Shown here: positions 17,414 through 27,864 of the stretch, piece after piece
How the letters are laid out: every line of letters begins with the position of its first letter
Numbering within the stretch: the first letter of the stretch is position 1
Assembly: GCF_022024035.1 (NCBI RefSeq)
Contig: NZ_CP091787.1
Coordinates: 1,178,001 to 1,242,000 of the forward strand
DNA: 64,000 bases
Reading direction: 5' to 3'
DNA from: Prevotella sp. E13-17
GTDB taxonomy: Bacteria; Bacteroidota; Bacteroidia; Bacteroidales; Bacteroidaceae
The notes under the pieces: model-generated
What the model saw: only the letters and a program-made list of their open reading frames with translations
Databases searched by the model: none
What the model was told of the DNA's origin: nothing
Made by a program: the position numbers and the translations under genes

Positions 17414-17488
17414 GGTGCCCGGTGGGACTCGAACCCACGACATTCAGAACCACAATCTGACGCTCTAACCAACTGAACTACGGGCACC
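17414..17488 (-). tRNA. tRNA-His (GTG anticodon)
   Basis: Minus-strand cloverleaf: acceptor GTGCCCG pairs with CGGGCAC, D-arm AGTTCAGTTGGTTAGAGC, anticodon loop TTGTGGT with anticodon GTG, T-arm GTGGGTTCGAGTCCCAC. The extra G at -1 (17488) faces discriminator C73 (17414), the identity pair of histidine tRNA. CCA is not fully encoded. A perfect Bacteroidota promoter lies upstream at 17574-17605. The gene marks the boundary between the defence island and the secG cluster. Confidence 0.95.
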
Positions 17489-17573
17489 ATGTTGTCTTTT
17501 GTGTCAGAGCTTTCGTTCGACTGAATAAGCGAACTTATTGTCTATCGTTGCTCTGTCGTTGGTTTTGCGGGTG

Positions 17574-17605
17574 CAAAGGTACGTCTTTTATTTGATATTG
17601 CCAAA
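17574..17605 (-). promoter_or_regulatory. Promoter of tRNA-His
   Basis: On the minus strand TTTG (17602-17605), a 20 bp spacer, and TACCTTTG (17574-17581): an exact match to the Bacteroidota consensus, about 85 bp before the tRNA. Confidence 0.7.
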
Positions 17606-17648
17606 TAAAATGGCGACTTTTTTCGAAAAAACTTCAAATATATGAAGA

Positions 17649-18032
17649 TTACTCAGCATTCTGCTCTTCGGCCTGTGCAGGGGCAGCTTCCTGAGCGGGT
17701 GCTGCAGCCTCTTCCTGCTGTGCGGGACTTGCTCCGAAAGCGGGAACATTGTTAGGATTAGCCTCAGGTGACTCGATGCCATTGAGCAGGGCAGGAGCGT
17801 CATTTTGAGCAGTGGGGAGAACATAGGCGCAAGCAATGCTTACAACAACCATAAAGGCAGCAAGGCCCCATGTGGCTTTCTCGATGAAGTCGGTGGTCTT
17901 ACGAACACCACCAATCTGGTTGTAAGATGCGAAGTTTGATGCCAAACCACCACCTTTTGACTCTTGTATCAGCACAATGCCTACCATGAGCAAAGCTGCG
18001 ATTACGATGAGGATAATGAATAATGTGTACAT
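17649..18032 (-). CDS. secG: Protein translocase subunit SecG
   Basis: 127 residues. Two membrane helices (about 3-22 and 54-74) with the conserved loop IQESKGGGLASNF between them, then an acidic, Ala/Gln/Glu-rich tail that is typical of Bacteroidota SecG and longer than in proteobacteria. It helps SecYE move preproteins across the inner membrane. It starts 5 bp after the TPR-like gene's stop, the last of a minus-strand run. Confidence 0.93.
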   Translation of the reverse strand: MYTLFIILIVIAALLMVGIVLIQESKGGGLASNFASYNQIGGVRKTTDFIEKATWGLAAFMVVVSIACAYVLPTAQNDAPALLNGIESPEANPNNVPAFGASPAQQEEAAAPAQEAAPAQAEEQNAE

Positions 18033-18037
18033 CTTTT

Positions 18038-18814
18038 TTACTTTTTATTTTTATTATTATTTATAATCAATTTCTCTAAGAAACGAATTTGGTCTGCAAA
18101 GTAAGCATTTTTTTTCGGATAATCCAAACTTAATCGCTGAATTATTTCTAAAGCTTTGGAATAATTTCCTTGTTTGATATAAATTCGAGCCAAAGTTTCT
18201 GTGAAATAGTCTTCGCCCGTAGTTTTTCCTTCTTCTGTGCAATCTTCCTCAAGTTCAGGTCTTAGGGTAGGTGTCTCAGGAAGGATGATTTTTCCTGTGT
18301 CATTATTTATGAATGAGTCAATAAGGCTTTGTCCCTTGAGTTTTGGCACGGAGACCTCTTCCTGATAGTCCTCGCATTCAAGGAGATAAGACACGTAGTC
18401 AACAGCTGCATCGGCCGGCGTTGGTTTACGTTTTTCCTTCTTTTTGTCAGTTTCGGGTTCGTTCTCCTTGGGAATGGAATCTAAGAAATTGTCAATGAGA
18501 GATAGTGTGCGTGTCGATGAGTCTGCAGTCGCATCGTTCTTGGGCGTCTGCGTTGTTGTGCTTGGCTCGCTATTCTTGCGCAGTTGGTAGTGAGCAGCCT
18601 CAATCATTTGGAAGAGCACGCGTCTGTCGGTGATGTAAACAGCTGCCCGACGCAGTTCTGTGTCGAACGAAGGGTCGTGAAGCAGATAGAGATTCTGCAG
18701 CATGAGCAGTCGTGCTGTTTGGAAATAGGGATAGAGCGCGAGCATGGAGCGTAACTCGTAGAGTGTGTCACGATCCAATCGTTCAGGGTGTTTGATGAGC
18801 TCTGCTATTTCCAT
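18038..18814 (-). CDS. TPR-like protein of unknown function, 258 aa
   Basis: 258 residues, no signal peptide. N-terminal helical region (LYPYFQTARLLMLQNLYLL, RRAAVYITDRRVLFQMIEAA), an acidic low-complexity middle, and one TPR-like repeat near the C-terminus (ETLARIYIKQGNYSKALEIIQRLSLDYP is spread over about residues 207-234). The gene sits between lptE and secG, an order I recall from other Bacteroidales. It may act in envelope assembly, by position only. Confidence 0.8.
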   Translation of the reverse strand: MEIAELIKHPERLDRDTLYELRSMLALYPYFQTARLLMLQNLYLLHDPSFDTELRRAAVYITDRRVLFQMIEAAHYQLRKNSEPSTTTQTPKNDATADSSTRTLSLIDNFLDSIPKENEPETDKKKEKRKPTPADAAVDYVSYLLECEDYQEEVSVPKLKGQSLIDSFINNDTGKIILPETPTLRPELEEDCTEEGKTTGEDYFTETLARIYIKQGNYSKALEIIQRLSLDYPKKNAYFADQIRFLEKLIINNNKNKK

Positions 18815-18837
18815 GATTCCGGCGTTGAATTAAAGAC

Positions 18838-19326
18838 TTACCAGTTAGCTACAGTGGCATTGAAGATCTGGTCACAGATGTCTTTTACCATTTGCGTGAC
18901 AAGCTCTTCTTGAACGGCGTTGAGTGACTGGGTCGTTTCGTAGGTTGCTGTAGATGTGAACTGACGTTCAAAGTCTTCAGCGTGGTTCTTGTTGTTGGTG
19001 AAACGTACGTTGACTGTCATAGAAAGCTCGGTTTGTGCAGAATATCCCTCGCTGCTTACAGACTTGTTGCGCTGGTCATAACGTATAATCTCACCATCAA
19101 TCTTCAGGTCGCCATTTCGTTTCACCTGCATCAGCTTGGTGTGGTTGGCGAATTGGTCTTTCAGTTGGTTGTTGAAGATGTTGGCCATTGGTCCCCAAAC
19201 GTAGTTAGAGCGAATGGGGAAATCTGCCAAAGTAATGGTCTTTGTCTTGGTGTAGTCGATACTGGCTCCGTTAAACTTATAGCTGACGGAGCATGATACC
19301 AAAATGAGACACGTGAGGATAGCCAT
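18838..19326 (-). CDS. lptE: LptE-like LPS assembly lipoprotein, in frame with the upstream regulator
   Basis: 162 residues if it starts at ATG 19324-19326. MAILTCLILVSCS is a short lipoprotein signal with lipobox LVSC, and the body (YKFNGASIDYTKTKTITLAD, later QRFTNNKNHAEDF-like strands) matches the Bacteroidota LptE family, which plugs the LptD pore for LPS transport. No stop separates this frame from the sigma-54 activator upstream: codon 397 of the activator runs straight into this ATG. For export the protein must start internally, because an N-terminal 44 kDa regulator would bury the signal. The basic N-region is unusually short, so a slightly upstream in-frame start is also possible. 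Confidence 0.75.
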   Translation of the reverse strand: MAILTCLILVSCSVSYKFNGASIDYTKTKTITLADFPIRSNYVWGPMANIFNNQLKDQFANHTKLMQVKRNGDLKIDGEIIRYDQRNKSVSSEGYSAQTELSMTVNVRFTNNKNHAEDFERQFTSTATYETTQSLNAVQEELVTQMVKDICDQIFNATVANW

Positions 19327-20517
19327 GCCGAACTGTTTCAATCGGCGATAGAGCGTACGGTCACTGATGCCCAACTCTTGTGCGGCTTTCTTGCGATTGC
19401 CTCCGTTGCGCTCCAATGCCTTTTCCAACATCTGTCGGCCCATCTCACTGAGGTTAAGGTTCTCCTGTTCGGGTTGTGGATCTATGTATTCCTCTGCCTC
19501 GGCCTCTTCAAGAATGGGAGTGATGGGATTGATAGTCTGGATGGGGTTGATTGCTTGAGACGGTGCGGTTTTAACGTCTTCCATCTGTTTTTTTAGCTGA
19601 CTCATCTCCCGTCGCATGTCGTTGACGTTGCCACGCAATTCAAAGAGAATCTTATAAAGGATTTCGCGCTCGTTCTCGAAAGAATGGTCGCTACCTTTGT
19701 TTACTACTGCCAGTTGGGTGCTCTCACGATCCTGCGGTATGAACTGCGACAAGATCTCAGGTGTGATGAGGCGGTTGGGGCTGAGGATAGATATCTGTTC
19801 AGTGATATTCTTCAGTTGACGCACGTTTCCTGGCCACTTGTATCGTGTCAGCATCTGTTTTGCATCGTCGGTCAACTGAATGCGTTCCATCTTATACTTG
19901 TCTGCCATCTGCATGGCAAAGAGGCGAAACAATAGAACGATGTCTTCTCCGCGTTCACGTAAAGGAGGCATCTGTATGGGGATGGAGTTTAGACGATAAT
20001 AGAGATCTTCGCGGAAGCGTCCTTCGCTGATGGCCTGACGGATGTTCACATTGGTTGCAGCCACGATGCGCACATCAGTCTTGCGAACCTCCGTAGCACC
20101 AACGGGGATATATTCGCCGGTTTCCAACACGCGCAGTAGTCGGGCTTGCGTGGCCAAAGGCAGTTCACCAACCTCGTCGAGAAACAGAGTGCCTTTGTTG
20201 GCTACGCCGAAATAACCAGGCGAGTCGTTGACGGCACCAGTAAACGAGCCTTTGATATGACCGAAAAGCTCTGAATCAATGGTGCCTTCGGGGATGGAAC
20301 CACAGTTGATGGCGAAGTATTTTTCGCGTTTTCGCGGCGAGTTGTCGTGAATGACACGTGGGATGATCTCTTTGCCCACACCGCTTTCACCAATGATGAG
20401 TACGCTCAAATCTGTTGGCGCCACCTGTAGGGCGACGTCAAGAACATGGTTCAACGCCTCGCAGTTGCCTACGATGTTGTACCTCTGTTTAATGCTTTGT
20501 AGTTCTGTACTCTTCAT
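19327..20517 (-). CDS. Sigma-54-dependent transcriptional activator (AAA+ plus Fis HTH)
   Basis: 397 residues before the LptE ATG; the frame stays open to 18838. Residues about 15-240 are the AAA+ domain: GESGVGKE (Walker A), GSFTGAV (the GAFTGA loop that contacts sigma-54, with Ser for Ala), LFLDEVGELP (Walker B), and FREDLYYRLNSIPI (sensor region). A linker with a coiled coil follows, then the Fis-type helix-turn-helix NRKKAAQELGISDRTLYRRL. No receiver or PAS domain, so it may be regulated by partners or be constitutively active. Natural family members stop about where LptE begins here. Confidence 0.9.
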
Positions 20518-20574
20518 AATTGGCTGACAAAATTACATATTTTTTTTGAGACTACTGCAATATTGGCAGAAAAA

Positions 20575-21669
20575 TTACTGATTTTGCTCTTTCTTTGGCT
20601 GCGAACGAAAACGGACTTTCTCGCTCTCATCACGCTTCTCGTGGTATAGTTTGGGTAGTGGATTGGCCAACGGTTCGTCGTAGTTGTGACGATTGCGATA
20701 GATGTCGAGTGCAGCATAGATTGCATTGCGCATAGACTGTGCATCCATCTCGTTGCGTCCGGCCAGATTGAAATAGGCTCCGTGGGCAGGTGCTGTGCGC
20801 ACAATGTCTAGTCCGGTAGTAAAGCGTACACCGTTCTCTGGGGTGAGAGTCTTGAAAGGTGTCTGTCCTTGATCGTGGTACATGGCCAATACACCGTCGA
20901 AGTGACTATAGCTACCGTGTCCGAAAAAGTCATCGGCAGCATAGGGACCAAAGGCCTGAATGCTCTTCTCGGCCAGTTCCTCCACTGCGGGTACGATGAT
21001 TTCTTGTTCTTCATCGCCAAGAGCGCCATCCTCGCCACAACGAGGGTTCAGTGCCAGAATAGCAATACGTGGATTGGCTATTCGCAAATCGCGGCGCAAC
21101 GACTCATGGAAGAGTATGGTCTTTTCCACGATTTTCTGTTTTGTGATAGACTCTGCCACATCCTTGATGGCAACATGGTTGGTGACCAGTGCAACGCGGA
21201 GCCCGTCGTTCATTAGTATAGTGAGCCCTTTTTTACCGTCGTTCATTTGACGCTCAATGTAGCTGGTATGACCATTGAATCCCCCAATGCTGTTTTTGAA
21301 TACGGGGGCGGTAACCAGTACGTCGAAAGCACCTTTTTTGTAGTCTTCGATAGCGCGGTCGATAGCCACTTTGGCAGCTTCGCCAGCTTCAGGCGTTGGA
21401 GTGCCCAGGTCCACTTTGACCTCTCCGTTGATAACTTCCAGCAAGTTCAGGTGTCCGTCCCGTGCCTCATTGACATTTTTGATAACATTGTAGTGAGGCT
21501 CGACTTCCAACATTTTGCCATGGTATTCGGCCAGTTTCGACGAGCCATAGATGATAGGTGTGCATAGTTCCAACATTGCGGGGTCTTCGAAGGCTTTGAG
21601 AATGACTTCGTAACCTACGCCGTTGGTATCTCCGTGGGTAATAGCTACCCTGATTTTCTTTTCTTCCAT
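20575..21669 (-). CDS. pdxA: 4-hydroxythreonine-4-phosphate dehydrogenase PdxA
   Basis: 364 residues. THGDTNGVGYEVILKAF at the start, GHTSYIERQMN (metal-binding His), YHDQGQTPFK and LDIVRTAPAHGAYFNLAG near the end are PdxA landmarks. It oxidizes 4-phosphohydroxythreonine in the DXP-dependent pyridoxal phosphate pathway, with a divalent metal and NAD. Second in a minus-strand run behind rlmN (21 bp gap); 57 bp ahead of the sigma-54 activator. Confidence 0.95.
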   Translation of the reverse strand: MEEKKIRVAITHGDTNGVGYEVILKAFEDPAMLELCTPIIYGSSKLAEYHGKMLEVEPHYNVIKNVNEARDGHLNLLEVINGEVKVDLGTPTPEAGEAAKVAIDRAIEDYKKGAFDVLVTAPVFKNSIGGFNGHTSYIERQMNDGKKGLTILMNDGLRVALVTNHVAIKDVAESITKQKIVEKTILFHESLRRDLRIANPRIAILALNPRCGEDGALGDEEQEIIVPAVEELAEKSIQAFGPYAADDFFGHGSYSHFDGVLAMYHDQGQTPFKTLTPENGVRFTTGLDIVRTAPAHGAYFNLAGRNEMDAQSMRNAIYAALDIYRNRHNYDEPLANPLPKLYHEKRDESEKVRFRSQPKKEQNQ

Positions 21670-21690
21670 ATTTAGTTATTGATAGTATTA

Positions 21691-22773
21691 TCAGGATTGT
21701 TGTGACTTCTGCGCTGTGCTCAGCAGGCCGCAGGCCGCGAAAATGTCTTGTCCACGACTGGCTCGGATGGTGGTGAATACACCGTGCTGGGTGAGATAGT
21801 CGCGTAGTTGCTCCATACGTGCTTCGTTGGCACTCGGCAGGTCAACGTGAGGTATTTCGTGAAAACGAATCAGGTTGACGCGACATTCCAGGCCATCTAC
21901 CAGTTTGATGATCTCTTTGGCATGTGTCAACGAATCATTGAGTCCGCCAAAACAGATGTATTCGAACGAGCAGCGACGCTGGTGCGTGAAGTCATACTGT
22001 TTCAATAGTTCAACAGTCTCAGCGATGGGCATTGCTTTTTCTGCCGGCATCAGGCTGAGGCGCTGTTCGTGCAGAGGCGAGTGCATTGAGATGGCTACGT
22101 GGCATTCGCTCTCATCGAGGAATCGCTTCAGTTTACTTTTGATGCCAACCGAACTCACTGTGATGCGTTTGGGGCTCCAAGCATAGCCGTCGGGCGCTGT
22201 CAGAAGATTGGTTACCTGAAGAACGCTGTCCAAATTGTCCATGGGCTCACCTTGCCCCATAAAGACAATGTTGGTCAGCAGTTCGCGTTCGGGCAACGAG
22301 TATATCTGGTTCAAGATGTCGGCGGCCGTCAGACTGCCTTCAAATCCCTGCTTTCCTGTCTGGCAAAACAAACAGTTCATCTTGCACCCCACCTGACTTG
22401 ACACGCATAGCGTGCCTCTGTCGCCATCAGGTATGAAGACCGTCTCAACAAATTTCGTGGTGTTGACCTCGCCGCCATTGCTATTGGAGCAGTCTGCGTA
22501 TTCCGAGCATCTCACGGGAAACAAATATTTCACAGTGCCATCTACCGAACGCTGACTATGCATAGGATCCATTGCTCCCACGCAATAGTTTTCTGCAAGT
22601 CGTTCTCGATTTGCTTTCGAGAGGTTAGTCATCTCGTCGATGCTCTTCACGTGCTTGTCGTAGAGCCATTTGGCAATCTGCCCTCCGGTAAAGGCTGGCA
22701 TGCCTAATTGCTTCACCAACTCTTTCAGCTGTGAAACAGAGAGGCCCATGAGCACTTTTTTTCTATTGTTCAT
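21691..22773 (-). CDS. rlmN: 23S rRNA (adenine-2503-C2)-methyltransferase RlmN
   Basis: 360 residues from ATG 22773. Radical SAM cysteines CKMNCLFCQTG; VFMGQGEPMDN; the resolving cysteine near the C-terminus in DIFAACGLL. It methylates A2503 of 23S rRNA and A37 of some tRNAs. The frame is open to an ATG at 22812, but TACCTTTG (22780-22787) lies between the two, so transcription most likely begins after the upstream ATG. MNNRKKVLMGLS is also the usual family start. Confidence 0.93.
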   Translation of the reverse strand: MNNRKKVLMGLSVSQLKELVKQLGMPAFTGGQIAKWLYDKHVKSIDEMTNLSKANRERLAENYCVGAMDPMHSQRSVDGTVKYLFPVRCSEYADCSNSNGGEVNTTKFVETVFIPDGDRGTLCVSSQVGCKMNCLFCQTGKQGFEGSLTAADILNQIYSLPERELLTNIVFMGQGEPMDNLDSVLQVTNLLTAPDGYAWSPKRITVSSVGIKSKLKRFLDESECHVAISMHSPLHEQRLSLMPAEKAMPIAETVELLKQYDFTHQRRCSFEYICFGGLNDSLTHAKEIIKLVDGLECRVNLIRFHEIPHVDLPSANEARMEQLRDYLTQHGVFTTIRASRGQDIFAACGLLSTAQKSQQS

Positions 22774-22828
22774 GCTGCAAAGGTACGTATTTTTTTCGAT
22801 ATGTTTCGTCAATTTCGTTGAAAATGAT

Positions 22829-22836
22829 TACTTTTG
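22829..22836 (+). promoter_or_regulatory. -7 promoter element of the GT/DUF4922/SpoIID gene
   Basis: TACTTTTG matches TAnnTTTG, 20 bp before the ATG at 22856. Divergent from the rlmN promoter on the opposite strand about 45 bp away. Confidence 0.55.
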
Positions 22837-22855
22837 CACATAAAATTCTAAAACA

Positions 22856-25800
22856 ATGAAAGGGACGATAGATTTTTTCATACCTTGTGGTGATATACAA
22901 GATGTGACTCCAGTCATAGAACAGTTGCGTGCCAGTGTGATTGTGCGAAATATATGTTTGCTTGTCAACAAACCTCTTGACGTCATTCCTCAAGAATGTA
23001 CGACACTGGTGGTTAAAGACACGGCATCAACAGAGACACTGAAGCAGGTGGCACGGTCGTCTTTGTCCGACTATGTCGTTTTACTTACAAAATCAGTACC
23101 TCTGTCGTTAGGTGACGGGGCTCTGGAGCGAATGGCTCAGGCTGCCAATGACAGTCAGTCGGCAATGGTCTATGCCGATCATTGGGAGAAAAAAATAGGC
23201 GAGGGTGGCGAAGAGACTGTAGAAAAGCATCCAGCCATCGACTATCAGCTGGGGTCTATTCGCGATGATTTTGATTTTGGTTCACTCTGGCTGGTGCGTG
23301 GCTCACTGATGCGCCGCTGGGCACAGGAAGAAACTGATACATTATATATATTCGGCGGACTATATCAACTGCGTCTCTATCTGAGCCGACATGGAGAGTT
23401 GCTGCATCTCAACGAGCTGCTCTACACCGAGGTGGAATATGATCATCGCGCTTCGGGAGTGAAGCAGTTCGACTATGTGAACCCTGCCAATCGCGATGTG
23501 CAGTTGGAGATGGAGCAAGTGGCTACCGACCATCTGAAGGCTATCAATGCTTTGGTTGATGTATCAGAAGTTGTTGATGTCGATTTCGACGAGCAAAACT
23601 TTGCAGTAGAAGCCTCGGTAATCATTCCTGTGTTCAATCGAGAGAAGACGATTGTGGATGCCGTGAAGAGTGCCATGAGCCAGGAGACTTCCTTTAAGTA
23701 TAATGTCATTGTGGTGGACAACCACTCTACCGACAACACAAGTGCCCTTTTAAGGGAAGTAAACCATAGCTTTACGCCTGGTAAACTAATTGTTTTGTCT
23801 CCCGAAAGGACTGATTTGGGTATTGGAGGCTGTTGGAACCTGGCAGTGAACGATGCTCATTGTGGACGTTTTGCCGTACAATTGGATTCCGATGACCTCT
23901 ACAGTTCGCCCAAAACATTGCAGACTATCGTCAATGCCTTTCGTGAACAAAAAGCCGCGATGGTGGTTGGCTCTTATCGCATGTGCGATTTCGAACTGAA
24001 CACTTTGCCGCCAGGACTTATCGCCCACAAGGAGTGGACCGAGGAAAATGGACCAAACAATGCATTGCGTATTAATGGACTTGGGGCGCCACGAGCCTTC
24101 TTTACTCCTCTGCTCCGACAGTTTCAGTTGCCCAATACAAGCTATGGCGAGGACTATGCCATGGGACTGATGTTCTCACGGCGTTATCGTATTGGTCGTA
24201 TCTATGACGAGCTCTACTTGTGTCGCCGGTGGGGCGGTAACAGCGATGCAGCCCTTAGCATTGATCGCATCAATGCCAACAACTTATATAAGGACCGTCT
24301 TCGCACGATGGAAGTGTTGGCACGTCAGCGCATGAATGCCGACCAGCCGACCCATTACGACAATGCCATAGATCGATTCTTTGATCGTCAGATGAAGTTG
24401 TGGGCCGATACCCGCCGTCGTTATCGTGAATTGGAACATGTAGAGATTCGAGAATTGGCACCTCAGAATGCCGAACAAGCCACTTTCGACTTGAAGGTGC
24501 AGTATAACCCAGCACGCATTGGTTCCACTGCTGCCAACATTTCCAAGAAGGCTTTGGCCGAGCGTCCCTGCTTTCTGTGTGCCAAGAATCGTCCGCAGCA
24601 GCAGATGATGAAGACGTTGGATGGGAACTACGAGTTGCTGGTCAACCCCTTCCCCATACTCCCCATGCACTTTACTATTCCCGTGCGCCGCCATCGTCCG
24701 CAGCAGATTCGCCCCATGTTTGACGAGATGATGCAGTTGTTGGACAAATATCCCGAGCTGACAGTCTTCTATAACGGACCACGTTGTGGCGCATCGGCTC
24801 CCGACCACGCACATCTGCAGGCAGGAAGCACAGGTGTGCTGCCATTACAAAAAGAGTGGCAGCGCTTGTCGCGCAATCTGGTGACAGTGGTAGAGAAAGA
24901 TGACGAGTCAGGTATCTATGTCATCGAGGATTATCCCTGTCCGGCGTTGGTCATCCGTTCGTCTAAGCGCCGCAGCGCCGAGCGCCTTTTCATGAAACTT
25001 CACGATGTGATGCCCATGATAGATGGCGAGACTGAGCCAATGATGAACATTGTGTCGTGGAAACAAGATGAGAACTATATCGTCGTGGTGTTCCCACGCC
25101 AGAAGCACCGTCCCGACTGCTACTACAAGACTGAGGACGAGCAGATGATGATTAGCCCTGGTGCCTTGGATATGGCTGGACTGATTATTACTCCGCGCCG
25201 TGAGGACTTCGATCGTATTGATACAGATAGAGCCTTAGCCATACTGCGTGAGTGCGCTATTTCTAATGAGGCGCTTCAGACATTGGTAGAACGATTGAAA
25301 CAACGTGTTATGACACCAAAGTCCGATTCGCCTGCAGCTCAGTGGATAAAGTCTATCGCAGCCGATGGCGAACCTTCAGTCACTGTTGGTATTGTGAGTG
25401 GCGAGAAATTGGTATTCCAACTCAACGGATCCTATACGGCAAAAGGCGAAACACTCACAGGACCACAGGAGGTGAGCATCTCTGAAGGAGGACTGTTGTG
25501 GCGCGGACAGCAGTATCGTGAACTGCGCTTTCAGCCCCTTGACGATGCTGCTTCGTTCTCGCTCAACGACGTCACCATTGGTGTTGGCTTCCATTGGGAA
25601 CGCCAAGAGCAGCAGACGTTCCGTGGCACCCTGCGACTAGTCGTTGAAAGTGATAAGGTGTTGGCTATCAACGAGCTGCCTGTTGAACAGTATCTCGAGA
25701 GCGTCATCTCGAGTGAGATGAGCGCCACTTCGTCGCCCGAGTTGCTGAAGGCTCATGCCGTCATCTCTCGTTCGTGGCTGTTGTCGCAGAAACAGCGTCG

Positions 25801-26581
25801 CCAGGACGCTCAGCATGCCACCGGCTTCTTCTCGTTTATCAAGAAAGACGACGAGCTCTTGCGTTGGCACGATCGTGAAGAGCACACCCTTTTTGATGTG
25901 TGTGCCGACGACCATTGTCAACGCTATCAAGGCATCACCCGTGCTTCTTCTCCCGCCGTGGCCGAGGCCATCCGACAAACGCGCGGACAGGTGCTGGTCT
26001 ATGCCGGCGAACTGTGTGACGCACGCTTTTCGAAGTGTTGCGGTGGACGCACCGAGGAGTTCCAGTATTGTTGGGAAGATACGCCCAAACCATACCTTGT
26101 ATCCGTGGTTGACCCCTTCTGCAATACCAAAGATAAGCGTGTGCTTCAGCAGGTTTTAAACGACTATGATCAGGAAACGCCCGACTTCTATCGCTGGCGT
26201 GTTGAGTACACGCGAGAGCAACTCAGCGAGTTGGTAAACCGCAAACTGAAGATGGACCTGGGTGATATCCTCGACCTGGTACCCCTAGACAGAGGCAAGA
26301 GTGGACGCATCTGGCGACTGAAGATTGTAGGTTCCAAGCGTACGTTTATCATCGGCAAGGAACTCGAAATTCGTCGTACACTCAGCGAGAGCCATCTGTA
26401 TAGCTCTGACTTCGATGTAGAGCAGCACGACGACCGCATCGTTCTTAGCGGACGCGGATGGGGACATGGTGTAGGCCTTTGTCAGATAGGTGCTGCCGTG
26501 ATGGGTGAGAAGGGCTATGGCTATGACGAGATTCTCCTGTATTATTATAGAGGTGCAGAAATTAAGAAAATCTATAAATGA
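22856..26581 (+). CDS. Three-domain fusion: GT2 glycosyltransferase, DUF4922 (HIT-like), SpoIID/LytB
   Basis: 1241 residues, no signal peptide. Residues about 1-250 are a degenerate glycosyltransferase-like region (AMVYADHW). About 252-480 are a GT2 domain: [24 protein letters not shown], then [11 protein letters not shown] (the DxD site). About 529-800 is DUF4922, with [19 protein letters not shown] (about 641-659), an H-x-H centre like HIT/GalT nucleotidyl enzymes. About 924-1241 is SpoIID/LytB, with [15 protein letters not shown] and [15 protein letters not shown]. SpoIID binds or cleaves peptidoglycan glycan strands. The two AmpG-like genes follow (4 bp overlap with the first), so a role in cell-wall turnover is inferred. 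GT2 and SpoIID domains usually act on different sides of the membrane, which is odd. Confidence 0.85.
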   Translation: MKGTIDFFIPCGDIQDVTPVIEQLRASVIVRNICLLVNKPLDVIPQECTTLVVKDTASTETLKQVARSSLSDYVVLLTKSVPLSLGDGALERMAQAANDSQSAMVYADHWEKKIGEGGEETVEKHPAIDYQLGSIRDDFDFGSLWLVRGSLMRRWAQEETDTLYIFGGLYQLRLYLSRHGELLHLNELLYTEVEYDHRASGVKQFDYVNPANRDVQLEMEQVATDHLKAINALVDVSEVVDVDFDEQNFAVEASVIIPVFNREKTIVDAVKSAMSQETSFKYNVIVVDNHSTDNTSALLREVNHSFTPGKLIVLSPERTDLGIGGCWNLAVNDAHCGRFAVQLDSDDLYSSPKTLQTIVNAFREQKAAMVVGSYRMCDFELNTLPPGLIAHKEWTEENGPNNALRINGLGAPRAFFTPLLRQFQLPNTSYGEDYAMGLMFSRRYRIGRIYDELYLCRRWGGNSDAALSIDRINANNLYKDRLRTMEVLARQRMNADQPTHYDNAIDRFFDRQMKLWADTRRRYRELEHVEIRELAPQNAEQATFDLKVQYNPARIGSTAANISKKALAERPCFLCAKNRPQQQMMKTLDGNYELLVNPFPILPMHFTIPVRRHRPQQIRPMFDEMMQLLDKYPELTVFYNGPRCGASAPDHAHLQAGSTGVLPLQKEWQRLSRNLVTVVEKDDESGIYVIEDYPCPALVIRSSKRRSAERLFMKLHDVMPMIDGETEPMMNIVSWKQDENYIVVVFPRQKHRPDCYYKTEDEQMMISPGALDMAGLIITPRREDFDRIDTDRALAILRECAISNEALQTLVERLKQRVMTPKSDSPAAQWIKSIAADGEPSVTVGIVSGEKLVFQLNGSYTAKGETLTGPQEVSISEGGLLWRGQQYRELRFQPLDDAASFSLNDVTIGVGFHWERQEQQTFRGTLRLVVESDKVLAINELPVEQYLESVISSEMSATSSPELLKAHAVISRSWLLSQKQRRQDAQHATGFFSFIKKDDELLRWHDREEHTLFDVCADDHCQRYQGITRASSPAVAEAIRQTRGQVLVYAGELCDARFSKCCGGRTEEFQYCWEDTPKPYLVSVVDPFCNTKDKRVLQQVLNDYDQETPDFYRWRVEYTREQLSELVNRKLKMDLGDILDLVPLDRGKSGRIWRLKIVGSKRTFIIGKELEIRRTLSESHLYSSDFDVEQHDDRIVLSGRGWGHGVGLCQIGAAVMGEKGYGYDEILLYYYRGAEIKKIYK

Positions 26582-27858
26582 TGAAAAAACAACGTTCTCC
26601 GTGGGCGTGGATACCTACGCTCTATATGGCTGAAGGACTTCCTAATGTGATTGTGACATCTGTCGCTGTTGTGCTCTATATGCAAATGGGCCTGACCGAT
26701 GCCGAGATAGGTCTTTACACGGGTTGGTTGGGTTTGCCGTGGATTATCAAACCCTTTTGGAGTCCATTTGTTGATTTGTGTAAGACGAAGCGCTGGTGGG
26801 TGTTGGCTATGCAATTGTTGTTGGGCTCATCCCTGGCAGGTATTGCTTTCACACTGAACACGGATTTCTGGTTCCAAGGCACCATGTTCTGTTTCTTTCT
26901 GATGGCTTTCTCGAGTGCTACGCATGATATCGCTGCCGATGGCTATTATATGTTGGAGCTCGATGAACATCAGCAGGCCTGGTTCGTTGGTATCCGTAAC
27001 ACTTTCTATCGTTTGGCTGTTATCTTCGGCAATGGTGCCTTGGTACCTCTAGCCGGTTATCTGCAGATCCTTTATCCAAATCAGAATGCGTTCACCTGGA
27101 GTCTGGTGTTCTATGGCGTAGCAGCCCTGTTTATCGCCTTCTGGCTGTGGCATTGCTACCTGATGCCAAAGTCGGATGCCGATGTGCGTAATCACGTCAC
27201 GGCCAAGGAGGTAGCACGTGGCCTTTTGAATATGTTTAAGGTGTTTTTCACCCGTATGCCTTGGCGCGAACTGCTTTGTGCCGTGGTGTTCATCATGTTC
27301 TACCGTTTCCCCGAGGCCTTGCTGAATGCAATGAGTAAGACCTTCCTGACACGTTCTCAGGAGGATGGTGGACTGGGACTCTCTTTGGCCGAATATGGTA
27401 TCAGCTATGGCACCGTGGGACTCATCGGTTTGCTGTTGGGAGGTATTGTTGGAGGCTGGCTGGCCAGTCGCGACGGATTGAAACGTTGGTTGTGGCCTAT
27501 GGTATGTGCCATCACCTTGCCCGATGTAGTCTATGTCTATATGAGCTATGCCATGCCTGATAATATGGTGCTTGTAAGCTCGTGTATCTTCATCGAACAG
27601 TTTGGCTATGGTCTTGGCTTTACGGCGCTCACCCTCTATATGCTCTATTTCAGTATGGGACCGTTTAAGACCTCGTTCTACGCAATCTGTACGGGCTTGT
27701 CGTATCTAGGCTTACAGGTTCCGGCTATGTTCTCTGGTTTCCTGAAGGATGCCGTTGGTTATCAGACCTTTTTCCTGATTGTCATGGCACTGTGTGGTGT
27801 CACCTTCCTGGTTGCCTGGTTTGTAAAGATAGATCCTGAGTTCGGTAAAAAGAAATAA
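26578..27858 (+). CDS. AmpG-like MFS transporter 1
   Basis: 426 residues, 12 predicted helices. The start [22 protein letters not shown] and [18 protein letters not shown] are AmpG-type MFS landmarks (AmpG imports anhydro-muropeptides). [12 protein letters not shown] is the typical helix 4 signature. Its ATGA start overlaps the stop of the SpoIID fusion, so translation is probably coupled. Substrate inferred to be muropeptide fragments released by wall turnover. Confidence 0.85.
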   Translation: MMKKQRSPWAWIPTLYMAEGLPNVIVTSVAVVLYMQMGLTDAEIGLYTGWLGLPWIIKPFWSPFVDLCKTKRWWVLAMQLLLGSSLAGIAFTLNTDFWFQGTMFCFFLMAFSSATHDIAADGYYMLELDEHQQAWFVGIRNTFYRLAVIFGNGALVPLAGYLQILYPNQNAFTWSLVFYGVAALFIAFWLWHCYLMPKSDADVRNHVTAKEVARGLLNMFKVFFTRMPWRELLCAVVFIMFYRFPEALLNAMSKTFLTRSQEDGGLGLSLAEYGISYGTVGLIGLLLGGIVGGWLASRDGLKRWLWPMVCAITLPDVVYVYMSYAMPDNMVLVSSCIFIEQFGYGLGFTALTLYMLYFSMGPFKTSFYAICTGLSYLGLQVPAMFSGFLKDAVGYQTFFLIVMALCGVTFLVAWFVKIDPEFGKKK

Positions 27859-27864
27859 GTAGCA

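Noticed and set aside
17217..17453. Open frame on the minus strand across the tRNA-His gene
   Set aside because: It overlaps the tRNA and its terminator and encodes no recognisable protein; the tRNA is unambiguous.
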